Source: Sphingobium herbicidovorans (GTDB lineage: Bacteria; Pseudomonadota; Alphaproteobacteria; Sphingomonadales; Sphingomonadaceae). Taken from it: 64,000 nt of DNA. Shown piece after piece: positions 1 to 9,275 of this stretch (positions are counted from its first letter, which is position 1; every line of letters begins with the position of its first letter). The notes below the pieces were generated by a model, which did not search any database, was not told where the DNA came from, and was given only the letters and a program-made list of their open reading frames with translations. Position numbers and translations under genes: made by a program. The DNA lies in the NCBI RefSeq assembly GCF_002080435.1, contig NZ_CP020539.1:310001-374000 (forward strand). Direction: 5' to 3'.

Positions 1-37
1 AGGTCATGTTGTCCAGCTTAGCCAGAGGATGGGCTGA
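1..37 (+). other. possible 3' tail of an upstream gene
   Basis: The reading frame beginning at base 2 stays open through a TGA at 35-37, which directly abuts the ATG of the next gene. Such a tight junction is what a translationally coupled operon would show, so these bases may be the last codons of a gene that starts outside the window. Twelve codons are too few to identify anything. Confidence 0.2.
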
Positions 38-1420
38 ATGACCGTGCATGGCGCCATTACGGCGGGCGAGCCTCTACTTCCCGACAGGCAGACGTTTGAC
101 CGGCTTCACCTGACCATCGCGCCGGGCGACCATTATGGCCTGGAATTTCCGATCAGCGTTCCCATGCTGGAGGATTTCGGCCCTGCATTCCTGACACGGG
201 CGTTCCGGGCATCGGGCGCGATCGCCGCCGACAATGAAGTGACGGCGATCGTTTCCCTTCAGCCGATCAGTGTGCAGGGAGCATCGGAGCGCGCGCTTCT
301 GACGGTGGATTATGCGCGGGACGAACCGGGCTTGCACAGGGAATTGTTCGTCAAGTTCCCGCCATTGGAACCGAATTTCAAATTCGGGCTGATCCGCATG
401 GGCTATGGCGAAGTGGCGATGCAGAGACTGTCGGGCAGCGACGGCTTCCCCGTGAAGACGGCCAAATATTATTTCGGCGACCATTGCGCAAAGACGACGA
501 ACTTCATCCTCATAACCGAGCGGATCCCCTTTGGCGTGGCTCCGGTCAGCCCGGCGCTGCGCAAGGGCTATGACCATATGATAGCCGGTGTGGAGGGTCA
601 TTACGAACTGCTCGTGCGCGCGCTCGCCCGGCTGGTCGGGGCGCATAAGCGTGGCGCGATGCCGCCGGAGGTCGATGGCATATTTCCCTATGCCGGCGCA
701 GCGCGGGATTTCGAGCCAATTGACGATGCGGCCGGGAAGATCGACCGGTTGATCGAATTCATCTCTCAAACGGCGCCGCATCTGTTCATTGCCGAAGCGT
801 CCGACCCGGCGTTCATGGCCCGCTGGCGCGAAGACCTGCTGTACGGCCTTGAACATAAGGATGTGGTCATTGCGTACCTGCACGGGGACGCCGACTATAC
901 GGGGATTTGCCACCCCAACCTGAATGTCGACAACGCCTGGTACTGGCGCGAGCCGTCGGGTGATCTTCAGATCGGCCTGCTCGATTGGGGCGGGGCCGGT
1001 CACATGAGCGTGGCCCAGGCGCTCAGCGGCATGTTGATGATGCCGGAGCCGGAAAAATATCAGGGGCTTGTCGATTTTGTTCTGTCCACCTTCCGGGAGG
1101 AACTGGCCGCGCAATGCGGCGTCACGCTCGACGCGGAGGAACTGCGGTTGCAGTTCAAGGCATCGACCTTTTCGACCGCCATATGCACGATCGTCGAATT
1201 TTTCGGCGATGTTTTCGCGGTGCATACGCCCGAAACTTATGCGTCGATGAAGGACAGGTTCGACCCGCGCCTTTTAGACAGCGGCCTTATCGCCGCGATC
1301 ATCTGGGTCGATAATATCCTGAGGGAGTGGACCGACGATTTGACGCCCGGCGACGCCTGCCGTGAGATCGTGGCGCGTTCGGCCAGCCACGCCAAGGCCA
1401 TGGTCGCAGCCAACGGGTAA
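38..1420 (+). CDS. APH/choline-kinase-like phosphotransferase
   Basis: A 460-aa cytosolic protein that appears to be an ATP-dependent small-molecule kinase of the aminoglycoside phosphotransferase/choline kinase fold. The catalytic loop is visible: HGD begins at about residue 282, an Asn follows in HPNLNVDN, and the metal-binding DWG of LLDWGGAGH lies at about residue 316. The N-terminal lobe is longer than in antibiotic kinases and unlike the ACAD-linked kinase at 59.6 kb. The next gene, a possible non-heme iron oxygenase, starts 24 bases downstream, so the two are probably co-transcribed. Family members with this architecture act on sterol-like, lipid or acyl alcohols as often as on drugs, so resistance should not be assumed. 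Substrate unknown. Confidence 0.72.
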   Translation: MTVHGAITAGEPLLPDRQTFDRLHLTIAPGDHYGLEFPISVPMLEDFGPAFLTRAFRASGAIAADNEVTAIVSLQPISVQGASERALLTVDYARDEPGLHRELFVKFPPLEPNFKFGLIRMGYGEVAMQRLSGSDGFPVKTAKYYFGDHCAKTTNFILITERIPFGVAPVSPALRKGYDHMIAGVEGHYELLVRALARLVGAHKRGAMPPEVDGIFPYAGAARDFEPIDDAAGKIDRLIEFISQTAPHLFIAEASDPAFMARWREDLLYGLEHKDVVIAYLHGDADYTGICHPNLNVDNAWYWREPSGDLQIGLLDWGGAGHMSVAQALSGMLMMPEPEKYQGLVDFVLSTFREELAAQCGVTLDAEELRLQFKASTFSTAICTIVEFFGDVFAVHTPETYASMKDRFDPRLLDSGLIAAIIWVDNILREWTDDLTPGDACREIVARSASHAKAMVAANG

Positions 1421-1444
1421 GCATTGAAAATAGGAGACGTTGGA

Positions 1445-2503
1445 ATGTTACACGAGCTAGCCGAAAAATTCCGCCCCGTCGCGCCCCCGCAGCTGATCGA
1501 GGACGCCTATAGCAGCGACCAGCATGCGCGCCTGTTGCAGGTGGTGCGGGACAATGGGCCCTGGCCGCTGATCCTGGCGGAAAACTTCAAGACGCCCGAA
1601 GAAGTAATCGCCACGACTTCAGGCAGCATTCCCGAAGGCGTCAAGCTGACCTGGGATATGATCGGGCTTAACCCGGTTTTTCGCGGCTATCTGGCGCAGG
1701 GCGGAACCTGTTTCTATCCAGAGATCGAGGACTGCTATTATAATTCCCGTTTCCTCGAACTGGTTCGCAACTATTGGAACTGCCAATATGCGGAACCGGA
1801 AACTTTCCTGTTCAACATTCAGGGACCGACGCCAATCGGCGGCCCGCCCCATCTGGACGGGACGGTGTTCCGTGGCATGACGATGGAGAACACGCCACTC
1901 TGGCTGTTGCTGACCATGGCCAAGTCGTGCCTGTTCAACCGCTGGCGCTCGAAGAAGGGGCAGGTCATCGCCTGGTATTACAAGGGCAAGATCGGCGGCG
2001 GTTTCAACTGCTGGCCCGACGGGCCGAGCGGCGAGCCGTTCCAGATCAACGCGCCCATGTGGGGCCGCGCCGTGGTCGTCGAAAATGAAATGATGTTCCA
2101 CCATGGCCAGGCGACCGGCCCGTCCGCGCTGCGGAAGCCGCAGGGCCTGGACATCAGTTCAACCTTCGGCGCCGATCCGCAGGATCCGACCGGATGGCAG
2201 ATCGAAACCTTTGGCAAGGTCAACCAGAAGGTGCCTGAACAAGAGATGCGTTTCCTGGTCCATTGGGGCGCGCGCCTGTTCAAGGACATGGATGATTTCA
2301 AACTGACCTATGACCATCGTGATGACATCACGGCGGACATGGCGATCAATATTCTGATCGACGACATGAAGAAGCGGGGCGTGCAGTTTGAAGTGCCGAC
2401 CGATCCGTTGCACGACAATGACTTCGTCCGCCTGCTGGCGGGTGTCTATGACATTGGCGGCCCGGCGAACATCCCGGCCGACGCGATGGATGAAGCCGCC
2501 TGA
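1445..2503 (+). CDS. uncharacterised protein, possible Fe(II)-dependent oxygenase
   Basis: A 352-aa protein with no confident family. The start is taken at the ATG at 1445, because TAGGAGA sits just upstream; an in-frame TTG at 1424 is less likely. A His-Leu-Asp triplet at residues 136-138 (PPHLDGT) and a later His pair at 219-220 (MFHHGQATG), followed by SALRKP, resemble the HxD...H facial triad and co-substrate Arg of 2-oxoglutarate/Fe(II) oxygenases such as the phytanoyl-CoA family. The spacing of about 82 residues is compatible. There is no signal peptide. It follows a kinase gene in a likely two-gene operon and ends at a strong bidirectional terminator. The oxygenase call is an inference from motif spacing only. 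Confidence 0.5.
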   Translation: MLHELAEKFRPVAPPQLIEDAYSSDQHARLLQVVRDNGPWPLILAENFKTPEEVIATTSGSIPEGVKLTWDMIGLNPVFRGYLAQGGTCFYPEIEDCYYNSRFLELVRNYWNCQYAEPETFLFNIQGPTPIGGPPHLDGTVFRGMTMENTPLWLLLTMAKSCLFNRWRSKKGQVIAWYYKGKIGGGFNCWPDGPSGEPFQINAPMWGRAVVVENEMMFHHGQATGPSALRKPQGLDISSTFGADPQDPTGWQIETFGKVNQKVPEQEMRFLVHWGARLFKDMDDFKLTYDHRDDITADMAINILIDDMKKRGVQFEVPTDPLHDNDFVRLLAGVYDIGGPANIPADAMDEAA

Positions 2504-2543
2504 TGACATGACCGGCAGGCTGCAATGAAGCCTGACCTTATGA

Positions 2544-2575
2544 ACAAGGCGCGCGCTTTGGGGTGCGCGCCTTGT
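2544..2575. terminator. bidirectional hairpin terminator
   Basis: Perfect 11-bp arms, ACAAGGCGCGC at 2544-2554 and GCGCGCCTTGT at 2565-2575, flank a 10-base loop, with T-rich sequence (GTTTCGTTT) on the right. It lies between two convergent operons: the 1445 gene ends at 2503 and the NodT gene ends at 2583 from the other side. Confidence 0.75.
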
Positions 2576-2582
2576 TTCGTTT

Positions 2583-4016
2583 CTATGCTCCGGGCGACTG
2601 CTGGCCCCCGGTCCATCCGCCGCCCAGCGCCCTGAACAGGTCGATCTGGGCAAAGGCCACCGCACGGTCGGCGGTGGCAAGCTCGCTGTCAGCGGCAGCC
2701 AGCGTGCGTTGTGCGTCCAATACCGTCAGAAAATCGATCCGGCCTTCGCGTTGCCGGGCCAGGCTGATGCGGGCAGCGCGGGCAGCGGATTCGCGCGCGG
2801 CCTTCAGCGTGTCGCGGCGTTCCAGCGCGTGGGCATAAACCGACAGGGCGATCTCCGTTTCCTCCAGCGCGCGCAGGACCGTACCGTCGAAGGTTGCGAG
2901 CGATGCGCTGGCGTCCGCCTTCGCCGCCGCGATCCGCGCCCGGTTCGCTTCCTGATTGGGAAAGGCCCAGTTGATGAGCGGGCCGAGCAGCCAGCGGAAC
3001 GGGCCGCCGCCCAATATGTCGCCGCCGCCTATCGCCGTCGTGCCGATTGATCCGCCCAGCGTGATGCGCGGATAGAGGTCTGCGGTCGCAATACCGATAC
3101 GGGCGGTGTCGGCGGCCAGTCGCTGTTCCGCCGCGCGCACATCAGGGCGGCGGGCAAGCAGGGTGCGGCCATCGCCGACCGGTATGGGTTGCTTGAGGTC
3201 CGGGGTCGTCTTCTGCTCACGGATCGCGGCGGGCAGTTCCTGCGGCGTGCGACCGGTCAGCGTGGCCAGCCGGAACAGCGCGCTTTCGCGATCCGCGATC
3301 AGGGTAGGGATCAGCGCGGCCTGACTGTCGCGCAGCGACGTCGTGCGGATGACGTCCAGCCGGTCGGACCGGCCAACCTCGAACCGGGCATTGGTGATGC
3401 GGATGCTGTTGTCCAGCAGTGCGACCGTCTGCTGCGCGACGGCGATCCGTTCGGCGGAACTGGTGGCATCGACATAGGCGCGCGCCGTGTCGGCGACGAC
3501 CGCCACCCGCACCGCGTCTGCGTCGTCTGCGGCTGCGCCGACATCCCCGTTGGCGGCTTCGATGCTGCGCTTTACCCGGCCGAACAGATCGACTTCGTAA
3601 GAGATGTCCAGCCCTGCATCGACGGTCCAGTTTTCACGGTCCATGCCCGGCAACGTCCGTGCGGCGGAGGCTCGGGCATAGCTGGGCTGGCCGCTCAGGC
3701 TCGTCTGCGGCAGCCTGTCGGAACGCGCGCCGCGCAGTTGCGCCCTGGCCTTTTCCAGCCGCGCCACTGCAACGCGGATGTCGGTATTGGCCGCCAGCGC
3801 ATCCTGAATCAGCCCGTCCAGAACGGGATCGCTGTAAAGCCGCCACCAATTGTCATCGGGCTGCGCCGTGCTGACCACCGGACTGGCCGCGCCGATGAAG
3901 CCGCCCGCAGCCGTGCTGGGCGTGGCGGGAGCCTTATAGTCCGGCCCGGCAGCGCAGGCGGTCAGTGCCGACGCGCCAAGGAGGAGGGTGATGAAGGTGC
4001 GTGTCATCTTTGTCAT
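2583..4016 (-). CDS. NodT-family outer-membrane efflux lipoprotein
   Basis: A 477-aa outer-membrane channel of a tripartite RND pump. The N-terminus (MTKMTRTF...) is a lipoprotein signal ending in a lipobox of the type LTAC, so the mature protein is probably lipidated at that Cys. Features of the OEP/NodT family follow: LARRPDVRAAEQRLAADTARIG, two repeated helical arms, and a C-terminal DAQRTLAAADSEL segment. The open frame runs further upstream inside the RND gene, but the first ATG after the permease stop (2-base gap) is the natural start; a second ATG lies 9 bases inside. It is the last gene of the TetR-X-MFP-RND-NodT operon. Confidence is high for family; the exported compounds are unknown. 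Confidence 0.92.
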   Translation of the reverse strand: MTKMTRTFITLLLGASALTACAAGPDYKAPATPSTAAGGFIGAASPVVSTAQPDDNWWRLYSDPVLDGLIQDALAANTDIRVAVARLEKARAQLRGARSDRLPQTSLSGQPSYARASAARTLPGMDRENWTVDAGLDISYEVDLFGRVKRSIEAANGDVGAAADDADAVRVAVVADTARAYVDATSSAERIAVAQQTVALLDNSIRITNARFEVGRSDRLDVIRTTSLRDSQAALIPTLIADRESALFRLATLTGRTPQELPAAIREQKTTPDLKQPIPVGDGRTLLARRPDVRAAEQRLAADTARIGIATADLYPRITLGGSIGTTAIGGGDILGGGPFRWLLGPLINWAFPNQEANRARIAAAKADASASLATFDGTVLRALEETEIALSVYAHALERRDTLKAARESAARAARISLARQREGRIDFLTVLDAQRTLAAADSELATADRAVAFAQIDLFRALGGGWTGGQQSPGA

Positions 4017-4018
4017 TC

Positions 4019-7000
4019 CTATTCGGCCGGTTGCAGCGCGGTCGGGGCGCCGCCCTTCCCCTTGCGGGAAAAGCGGTCGCCCAGCGCGCGGCACACGACG
4101 TAGAAGGTGGGGGTGAAGAGCAGGCCGAACGCCGTCACGCCGGTCATGCCGAAGAAGACGGCCGTGCCCAGCGCCTGCCGCAACTCCGCGCCAGCCCCGC
4201 TCGCGATCACCAGCGGCACCGCGCCCAGGATGAAGGCGAAGCTGGTCATCAGGATCGGGCGAAGCCGGGTCTGCGCCGCCTGAACCGCCGCCTCGACGGG
4301 CGAGAGGCCCTGTTCTTCCTCCGCCTGCTTGGCGAATTCGACCACAAGGATTGCGTTCTTCGCCGCCAGCGCGATCAGCACGACCAGACCGATCTGCGTC
4401 AGGATGTTGTTGTCCATCCCCCGCAGGTTCACGCCCAGCATGGCCGCGAACAGGCACATCGGCACGATCAGGATGATCGACAGCGGCAATGTCAGGCTTT
4501 CATATTGCGCCGCCAGCACCAGGAAGACGAAGAACACCGCCATCCCGAACACGATGCCTGCGGTATTGCCTGCCATCACCTGCTGATAGGCGACGCCCGT
4601 CCACTCCCTGGCATAGCCTTCGGGCAGGCTGTCATCGGCCAGCTTCTCCATCGTCGTCAGCGCCTGGCCGGTGCTGTAGCCGGGCGCATTATTGCCATCC
4701 ACCTCCACCGCCGGGAGCATATTGTAACGCACCACGCGATAGGGGCCGGTCTTGTCCTCGAAGGTCGAGACAGAGCCGATCGGCACCATCTGACCACTGT
4801 TCGACCGGGTCTTGAGGTTCGCGATATCCGCAACTGTCCCGCGATGGTCGGCATCCGCCTGCGCCGTCACGCGATAGGTGCGCCCCAGCAGGTTGAAGTC
4901 ATTGACGAAGGCCGAACCCAGATAGACCTGCATCGCTTCGAACACGCGCTCCGGCGGCACGCCGAGCAGGTCGGCCTTCCGCCTGTCGACATCGGCAAAG
5001 ACGCGCGGCGTCGCATTGTCGAACAGCGTATAGACCATCGAAAGCCCGGGGGTCTGGTTCGCCTTGCCGATGAAGTCCTGCGCGACCTTGTTCAGCTGCG
5101 TATAGCCGCGCTCCTCCTTATCCTGCACCAGCATGCGGAAACCGCCGGGCGGCACCAGCCCCGAAATGGTCGGCGGCGGCAGCAACAGGATGCGCGCCTT
5201 TTCATATCCCGCGACGGCCTTGTGCGCCTGCTCCATGATGCCTGCATAGGTGACGCCTTCCTTCTGCCGCTCCGCAAAGCTGTTGAACGGGAAGTAGATC
5301 GCCGCGCTGTTGGGCGCCTGCGTCTGCGATGGGCCGTGGAAGCCTGCAAACATCACCGCGCCGCGCAGCCCCTTGATGGGCAGCAGCTTTTGCGCGACCT
5401 CCTTCGTCACCTTGTCCGTGCGTTCGAGCGACGCGCCCGAAGGCAGTTGCACCACGGCCAGGAAATAACCCTGATCCTGCGACGGCACGAACCCGCCCGG
5501 CGTCACCCAGAACAGGGCGATGGTCGCGGCGATCAGCCCCGCATAGGTCAGCAGCATCTTCTTGGGCCGCAGCACCAGGAAGCGCGTCAGCCGTGCATAG
5601 CCGGCGCTCATGCGGTCAAAACCCCGGTTGAAACCCGCCGCCGCCCGCGCGCCGACCCTGCGCCAGCGCGGCGCATTGTCCAGATCATGATCCCCATGCT
5701 TGGGCTTCAGCAGCAACGCCGCCGCCGCCGGGGACAGGGTGAGCGACAGGATCAGCGAGATCACCGTCGCGGTAGAGATCGTCACCGCGAACTGCTGGTA
5801 GAAAGCACCAGAAATGCCGGTGATGAACAAAGTCGGCACGAACACGGCGCACAGCACCAGCACGATCGCGACCAGCGCCGCCGACACCTCGTCCATCGAT
5901 GTCCGCGCTGCTTCCAGCGGCGACATGCCATGTTCGATGTTCCGCTCGACATTTTCGACGACGACGATCGCGTCATCGACGACGATGCCGATGGCGAGCA
6001 CCAGCCCGAACAGCGACAGGTTGTTGAGCGAATAGCCCAGCGCCGCCAGCACCGCCGCCGTCCCGATCAGCGATACCGGGATGGCGATGATCGGAATGAC
6101 CGCCGCCCGCCAGTTCTGCAAGAAGATCAGGATGACGAGGACCACCAATATCACCGCTTCGAACAGCGTGTGATAAACCGCGTCGATGGACTGGCTGATG
6201 AACTCGGTCGGGTTGTAGATGACGCTATATTCCAGGCCCTTGGGGAAGGTCGTGGACAGCTCGTCCATCTCCGCCTTCACCTTCTCCGCCGCGTCCAGCG
6301 CGTTGGATCCGGGGCGCTGCATCACCGCGATTACCACCGTGGGCTTACCGGACAGATAGGTGTTGATGCCATAATCCTGCGCGCCCAGCTCGACGCGAGC
6401 GACATCGCTCACCCGAACCTGACGGCCATCCGCATCGGTGCGGATGACGGCATCGGCAAATTGCTTGGGCTCGGTCAGCCGGCCCTGCATTTCAACGCCC
6501 AACTGAAAGGCTTCACCCCGGTCATAGGGCGGCTGGCCCAGCGCGCCCGTGGACACCTGCACATTTTGCGAACGGAGCGCGGACACGATCTCCCCAGCCG
6601 TCAGGTCCAGCGCAGCGGCGCGGTCGGGATCGATCCAGACGCGCATCGCATAGTCGCGCGACCCGAACAGCCGCACATCGCCCACGCCATCCAGCCGCGC
6701 CAGCCGGTCGCGCACCTGCGTCAACGCATAGTTGGACAGGTAATTGCGGTCGAACGTGCCGTCTGGCGACTGAAGATTGACGATCATCAGAAAGTCCGGC
6801 GTCGTCTTGCGCGTGATCACGCCCAGCCGCTGCACCTCTTCGGGCAGGCGGGGGATGGCGACAGCCACCCGGTTCTGGACCAGCACCTGCGCCTCGTCCA
6901 GATCGGTGCCGACCTTGAAGGTGATGGTGATCGTGACCTTGCCGTCGCCCGTCGATTGGCTGCTCTGGTAAAGCATGTCATCAACACCGTTGATTTCCTG

Positions 7001-7204
7001 CTCGATCGGCGCGGCGACCGTCGATGCGACGGTCTCGGCCGATGCGCCGGGATATTGCGCCGACACGGTGACCGTGGGCGGCACGATGTTGGGATATTGG
7101 GACACGGGCAGGCCGATAAAGGCCAGCGCGCCGACCACGGTAATGACCACCGCGATAACCGCGGCGAAGATCGGCCGGTCAATGAAGAAACGGGATAGGC
7201 GCAT
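4019..7204 (-). CDS. HAE-1 RND multidrug efflux permease
   Basis: A 1061-aa inner-membrane proton-driven transporter of the AcrB/MexB type, the normal length for the family. The N-terminus MRLSRFFIDRPIFAAVIAV is the usual first transmembrane helix. The proton-relay Asp pair is seen in IGIVVDDAIVVVENVERN at about residue 410, and the porter-domain signature NYALTQVRDRLARLDGVGDV is present. The C-terminal half repeats the pattern (MTSFAFILGAVPLVIASGAG). An in-frame extension to 7315 would add residues FDKLRANGG, which are translation of a dispersed inverted repeat, so the start at 7204 is preferred. It lies between MFP and NodT genes and completes the pump. Confidence 0.95.
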   Translation of the reverse strand: MRLSRFFIDRPIFAAVIAVVITVVGALAFIGLPVSQYPNIVPPTVTVSAQYPGASAETVASTVAAPIEQEINGVDDMLYQSSQSTGDGKVTITITFKVGTDLDEAQVLVQNRVAVAIPRLPEEVQRLGVITRKTTPDFLMIVNLQSPDGTFDRNYLSNYALTQVRDRLARLDGVGDVRLFGSRDYAMRVWIDPDRAAALDLTAGEIVSALRSQNVQVSTGALGQPPYDRGEAFQLGVEMQGRLTEPKQFADAVIRTDADGRQVRVSDVARVELGAQDYGINTYLSGKPTVVIAVMQRPGSNALDAAEKVKAEMDELSTTFPKGLEYSVIYNPTEFISQSIDAVYHTLFEAVILVVLVILIFLQNWRAAVIPIIAIPVSLIGTAAVLAALGYSLNNLSLFGLVLAIGIVVDDAIVVVENVERNIEHGMSPLEAARTSMDEVSAALVAIVLVLCAVFVPTLFITGISGAFYQQFAVTISTATVISLILSLTLSPAAAALLLKPKHGDHDLDNAPRWRRVGARAAAGFNRGFDRMSAGYARLTRFLVLRPKKMLLTYAGLIAATIALFWVTPGGFVPSQDQGYFLAVVQLPSGASLERTDKVTKEVAQKLLPIKGLRGAVMFAGFHGPSQTQAPNSAAIYFPFNSFAERQKEGVTYAGIMEQAHKAVAGYEKARILLLPPPTISGLVPPGGFRMLVQDKEERGYTQLNKVAQDFIGKANQTPGLSMVYTLFDNATPRVFADVDRRKADLLGVPPERVFEAMQVYLGSAFVNDFNLLGRTYRVTAQADADHRGTVADIANLKTRSNSGQMVPIGSVSTFEDKTGPYRVVRYNMLPAVEVDGNNAPGYSTGQALTTMEKLADDSLPEGYAREWTGVAYQQVMAGNTAGIVFGMAVFFVFLVLAAQYESLTLPLSIILIVPMCLFAAMLGVNLRGMDNNILTQIGLVVLIALAAKNAILVVEFAKQAEEEQGLSPVEAAVQAAQTRLRPILMTSFAFILGAVPLVIASGAGAELRQALGTAVFFGMTGVTAFGLLFTPTFYVVCRALGDRFSRKGKGGAPTALQPAE

Positions 7205-7283
7205 CGGTCTGTTCCTCGATGGCGTGAAGAAGGGTGCGCGGTCCGGGGATCGCGGGAGTTGGTTTGATTTCCGATCCTGTCCC

Positions 7284-7364
7284 CCGTTCGCCCTGAGCTT
7301 GTCGAAGGGCTCCACTTTTCCTTGAAAGAGAAGTGAAGGGCTTCGACAGGCTCAGCCCGAACGG
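7284..7364. repeat. dispersed intergenic inverted repeat (sphingomonad type)
   Basis: Two 34-base arms, 7284-7317 and 7331-7364, match as an imperfect inverted repeat with about six mismatches around a 13-base spacer. The core of one arm reads GAGCTTGTCGAAGGGC, of the other CTTCGACAGGCTCAGC. Elements with this core are widespread between genes in sphingomonads and some gammaproteobacteria (general knowledge). It lies inside the efflux operon, between the MFP and RND genes, where the RNA hairpin could attenuate transcription or stabilise the upstream message. Confidence 0.8.
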
Positions 7365-7373
7365 AGATAGGTT

Positions 7374-8630
7374 TTACCTGGCGAACGTAGCCTGCGAAGC
7401 AGCCGGAACGCTGCTCTCACTGGCCGCCACCGGCGCGGGGGAAGCCTTGATCGCCACAGCCCGCGTCGCGACCTTAGCCCCCGGCATCGCCGACTGAAGA
7501 TTGCTCACCACCACCCGGTCACTGGGCGACAAGCCCGCCCGGATAATGCGCAATCCATCCACCACCGGCCCCAGTTCGACCGGCTTGGCGGACACGCTGT
7601 CATCCTTGCCGACGACCAATACCGTCTTGCGCGCCTGGTCGGACTGAACGGCCTCGTCCGGGATCAGCAGGGCGTTCACCTTCCCGCCATTGGCGAGACG
7701 CATGTTGCCGAACATGCCCGGCGTCAGGAACATGTCGGGATTGGCGAACACCGCGCGGATGCGGATCGTGCCGGATCGCGGATCAAGGCCGTTGTCGGTA
7801 AAGTCCAGACGGCCCTTGTGGCGATAATCGGCTTCATCCTGCAACCGCACCTCGACCGCGCCCGCGCTATCCTTGTCCCGCTGCGACTTCAGATACAGCG
7901 CTTCGGACGCGTCGAAGTTGAAATAGATGGGATCAAGTTTGTTGATGGTGGTCAGCAATGTCGCGCCCGCGCCTTCCGCGCCGGACACCAGATTGCCGAT
8001 ATCGACCCGCCGGTCGGACACGCGTCCCGATATGGGCGCGCGGACCTGCGTGAACTCCACCTCCAGCGCCCGCTGACGCTCGCGCGCCTGTGCCGCCGCC
8101 AGTGCCGCCTGAGCCGCTTGCAGTCGCGACCGCAGGGCATCGACTTCGCTTGCCGAAACCGCTTCATCGCCCGTCAGCCGCTGGACTCGCTTATAGTCAT
8201 TCTGCGCCAGCATCAGCGCGCTGCGTGCGCTCGCGCTATTGGCGCGGGCCTCGGCCAAGGCAGCGAGGAAGGGGCGCTGATCGACGGTGAAGAGCAATTG
8301 GCCTGCCTTCACATAGTCGCCGTCCCGGAAATGGATCGCCGTCACCGACCCGGAAACACGCGGGCGGATATCGACCGTCTGGCTCGGCGCGAACCGCCCG
8401 ACATAATCATCCCATTGCGTGACCGCGCGGCTGAGCGGCGCAGCGACCCCCACCACGGCCAGCGTCGATGGCGCGGCCTGCGCCTGCGGGCGATCGATCA
8501 ATTTCCACCCGATGCCGCCCAGGATCACAAGCGCGATCGCTGCGATGGCGGCATGGCGCTTGCGTCGCCGCAGGAGTGGGGAAGACACCGCATCATGGCT
8601 GTCGGCGTCGATGGGCTTGTGCATGTTCAT
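7374..8630 (-). CDS. RND efflux periplasmic adaptor (membrane fusion protein)
   Basis: A 418-aa HlyD/AcrA-type adaptor that bridges the RND permease and the outer-membrane channel. Residues 25-50 form one membrane anchor (IAAIALVILGGIGW), with no lipobox Cys, so it is held by a helix rather than lipid. The lipoyl half-motif VRPRVSG-type IRPRVSGSVTAIHFRDGDYVK is followed by an alpha-hairpin (ARANSASARSALMLAQNDY) and beta-barrel segments (LLTTINKLDPIYFNFDASE). The start ATG overlaps the stop of the small upstream gene by ATGA, so translation is probably coupled. The gap to the RND gene holds the inverted repeat. Confidence 0.93.
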   Translation of the reverse strand: MNMHKPIDADSHDAVSSPLLRRRKRHAAIAAIALVILGGIGWKLIDRPQAQAAPSTLAVVGVAAPLSRAVTQWDDYVGRFAPSQTVDIRPRVSGSVTAIHFRDGDYVKAGQLLFTVDQRPFLAALAEARANSASARSALMLAQNDYKRVQRLTGDEAVSASEVDALRSRLQAAQAALAAAQARERQRALEVEFTQVRAPISGRVSDRRVDIGNLVSGAEGAGATLLTTINKLDPIYFNFDASEALYLKSQRDKDSAGAVEVRLQDEADYRHKGRLDFTDNGLDPRSGTIRIRAVFANPDMFLTPGMFGNMRLANGGKVNALLIPDEAVQSDQARKTVLVVGKDDSVSAKPVELGPVVDGLRIIRAGLSPSDRVVVSNLQSAMPGAKVATRAVAIKASPAPVAASESSVPAASQATFAR

Positions 8631-9036
8631 GCGAAACTCCTGACCTTCGGGCTGCCGCGCATGGCGGCGATGGTGGCGAGCAGCCGTTCGAGATGGGCTT
8701 CGGTGAACCCGGCGGACCGAAAGGCGGATATGCGGCGGGAATGCACGTCATAGCTGCGGTGCCACGCCTCGACCGCGATCTGGCGCAGCGCTTCCAGCCG
8801 CTTGTCGGCCAGCCGCGGGTCCGGCTTTTGCCCGAAGATCAGCCGTTGCAGCCGGGTCCAGCGGCCGGGTTCGCGCAGCGTCGCCAGGCTGTCCTGCCGG
8901 GCAAGCTGCACGACTTGCCACTCCAGCGGAGAAAAGCTCGCCTCTTCGGCTTTTGCCGCGTCCGCCTTTGGCACGGCGCTGCGAATGCTTCCCCCACGCC
9001 GCCTTTGGCCAGGAATATGTCTGAACGATAGACCAT
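8627..9036 (-). pseudogene. small conserved protein with apparent -1 frameshift
   Basis: The downstream part reads as a conserved-looking small protein in the frame that ends at 8627 (FSPLEWQVVQLARQ, PDPRLADKRLEALRQIAV, FTEAHLERLLATI). That frame has no well-placed start except a weak GTG. An ATG at 9036 with a good ribosome site (AGGGGACGAG) begins MVYRSDIFLAKGGVGEAFAA in the neighbouring frame. One extra base near 8975-8976 would join the two into one 136-aa protein reading ...AFAAPVPKADAAK.... The same frame also stays open upstream to 9145, but that stretch does not look protein-like. Function unknown; it sits between regulator and MFP gene of the efflux operon, and its stop overlaps the MFP start. 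It may be a real mutation or a read error. Confidence 0.6.
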
Positions 9037-9275
9037 GATCTCGTCCCCTGTTTGTCGAAGGCGGCGCGGCAGGGCGCGTGGCTACGCCCCGCGAAATCGC
9101 CGACTTCGCGAATGGAAAAACGACCGCCCTGCGCCCGCGCGTCATTGCGTCGCGGGCCGCCAGTGTTGTCCAATGATGAAAAGGAACGGCCTGCCTCTCC
9201 GAACGGCCGCGCCTATGCCGTCAGCGACGGCAATCCCTGTCTTGCATTCGACCTCCCAATGAATGTCGAATTAAC

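Noticed and set aside
38..1420. Aminoglycoside resistance gene
   Set aside because: Only the general kinase core is shared; sequence outside the catalytic loop does not match known resistance enzymes and the context is not a resistance locus.
4016..4457. N-terminal extension of the NodT gene
   Set aside because: It overlaps the RND coding region, and the lipoprotein signal peptide starts exactly at the ATG 2 bases after the RND stop.
4001..7198. Long open frame of about 1065 codons on the plus strand
   Set aside because: It lies antisense to the RND permease, is rich in Arg, His, Gln and Asp without any family motif, and is a typical shadow of GC-rich third-position bias.
7205..7315. N-terminal extension of the RND permease
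   Set aside because: It is partly translation of the dispersed inverted repeat and would place residues before the canonical MRLSRFFIDRP start.
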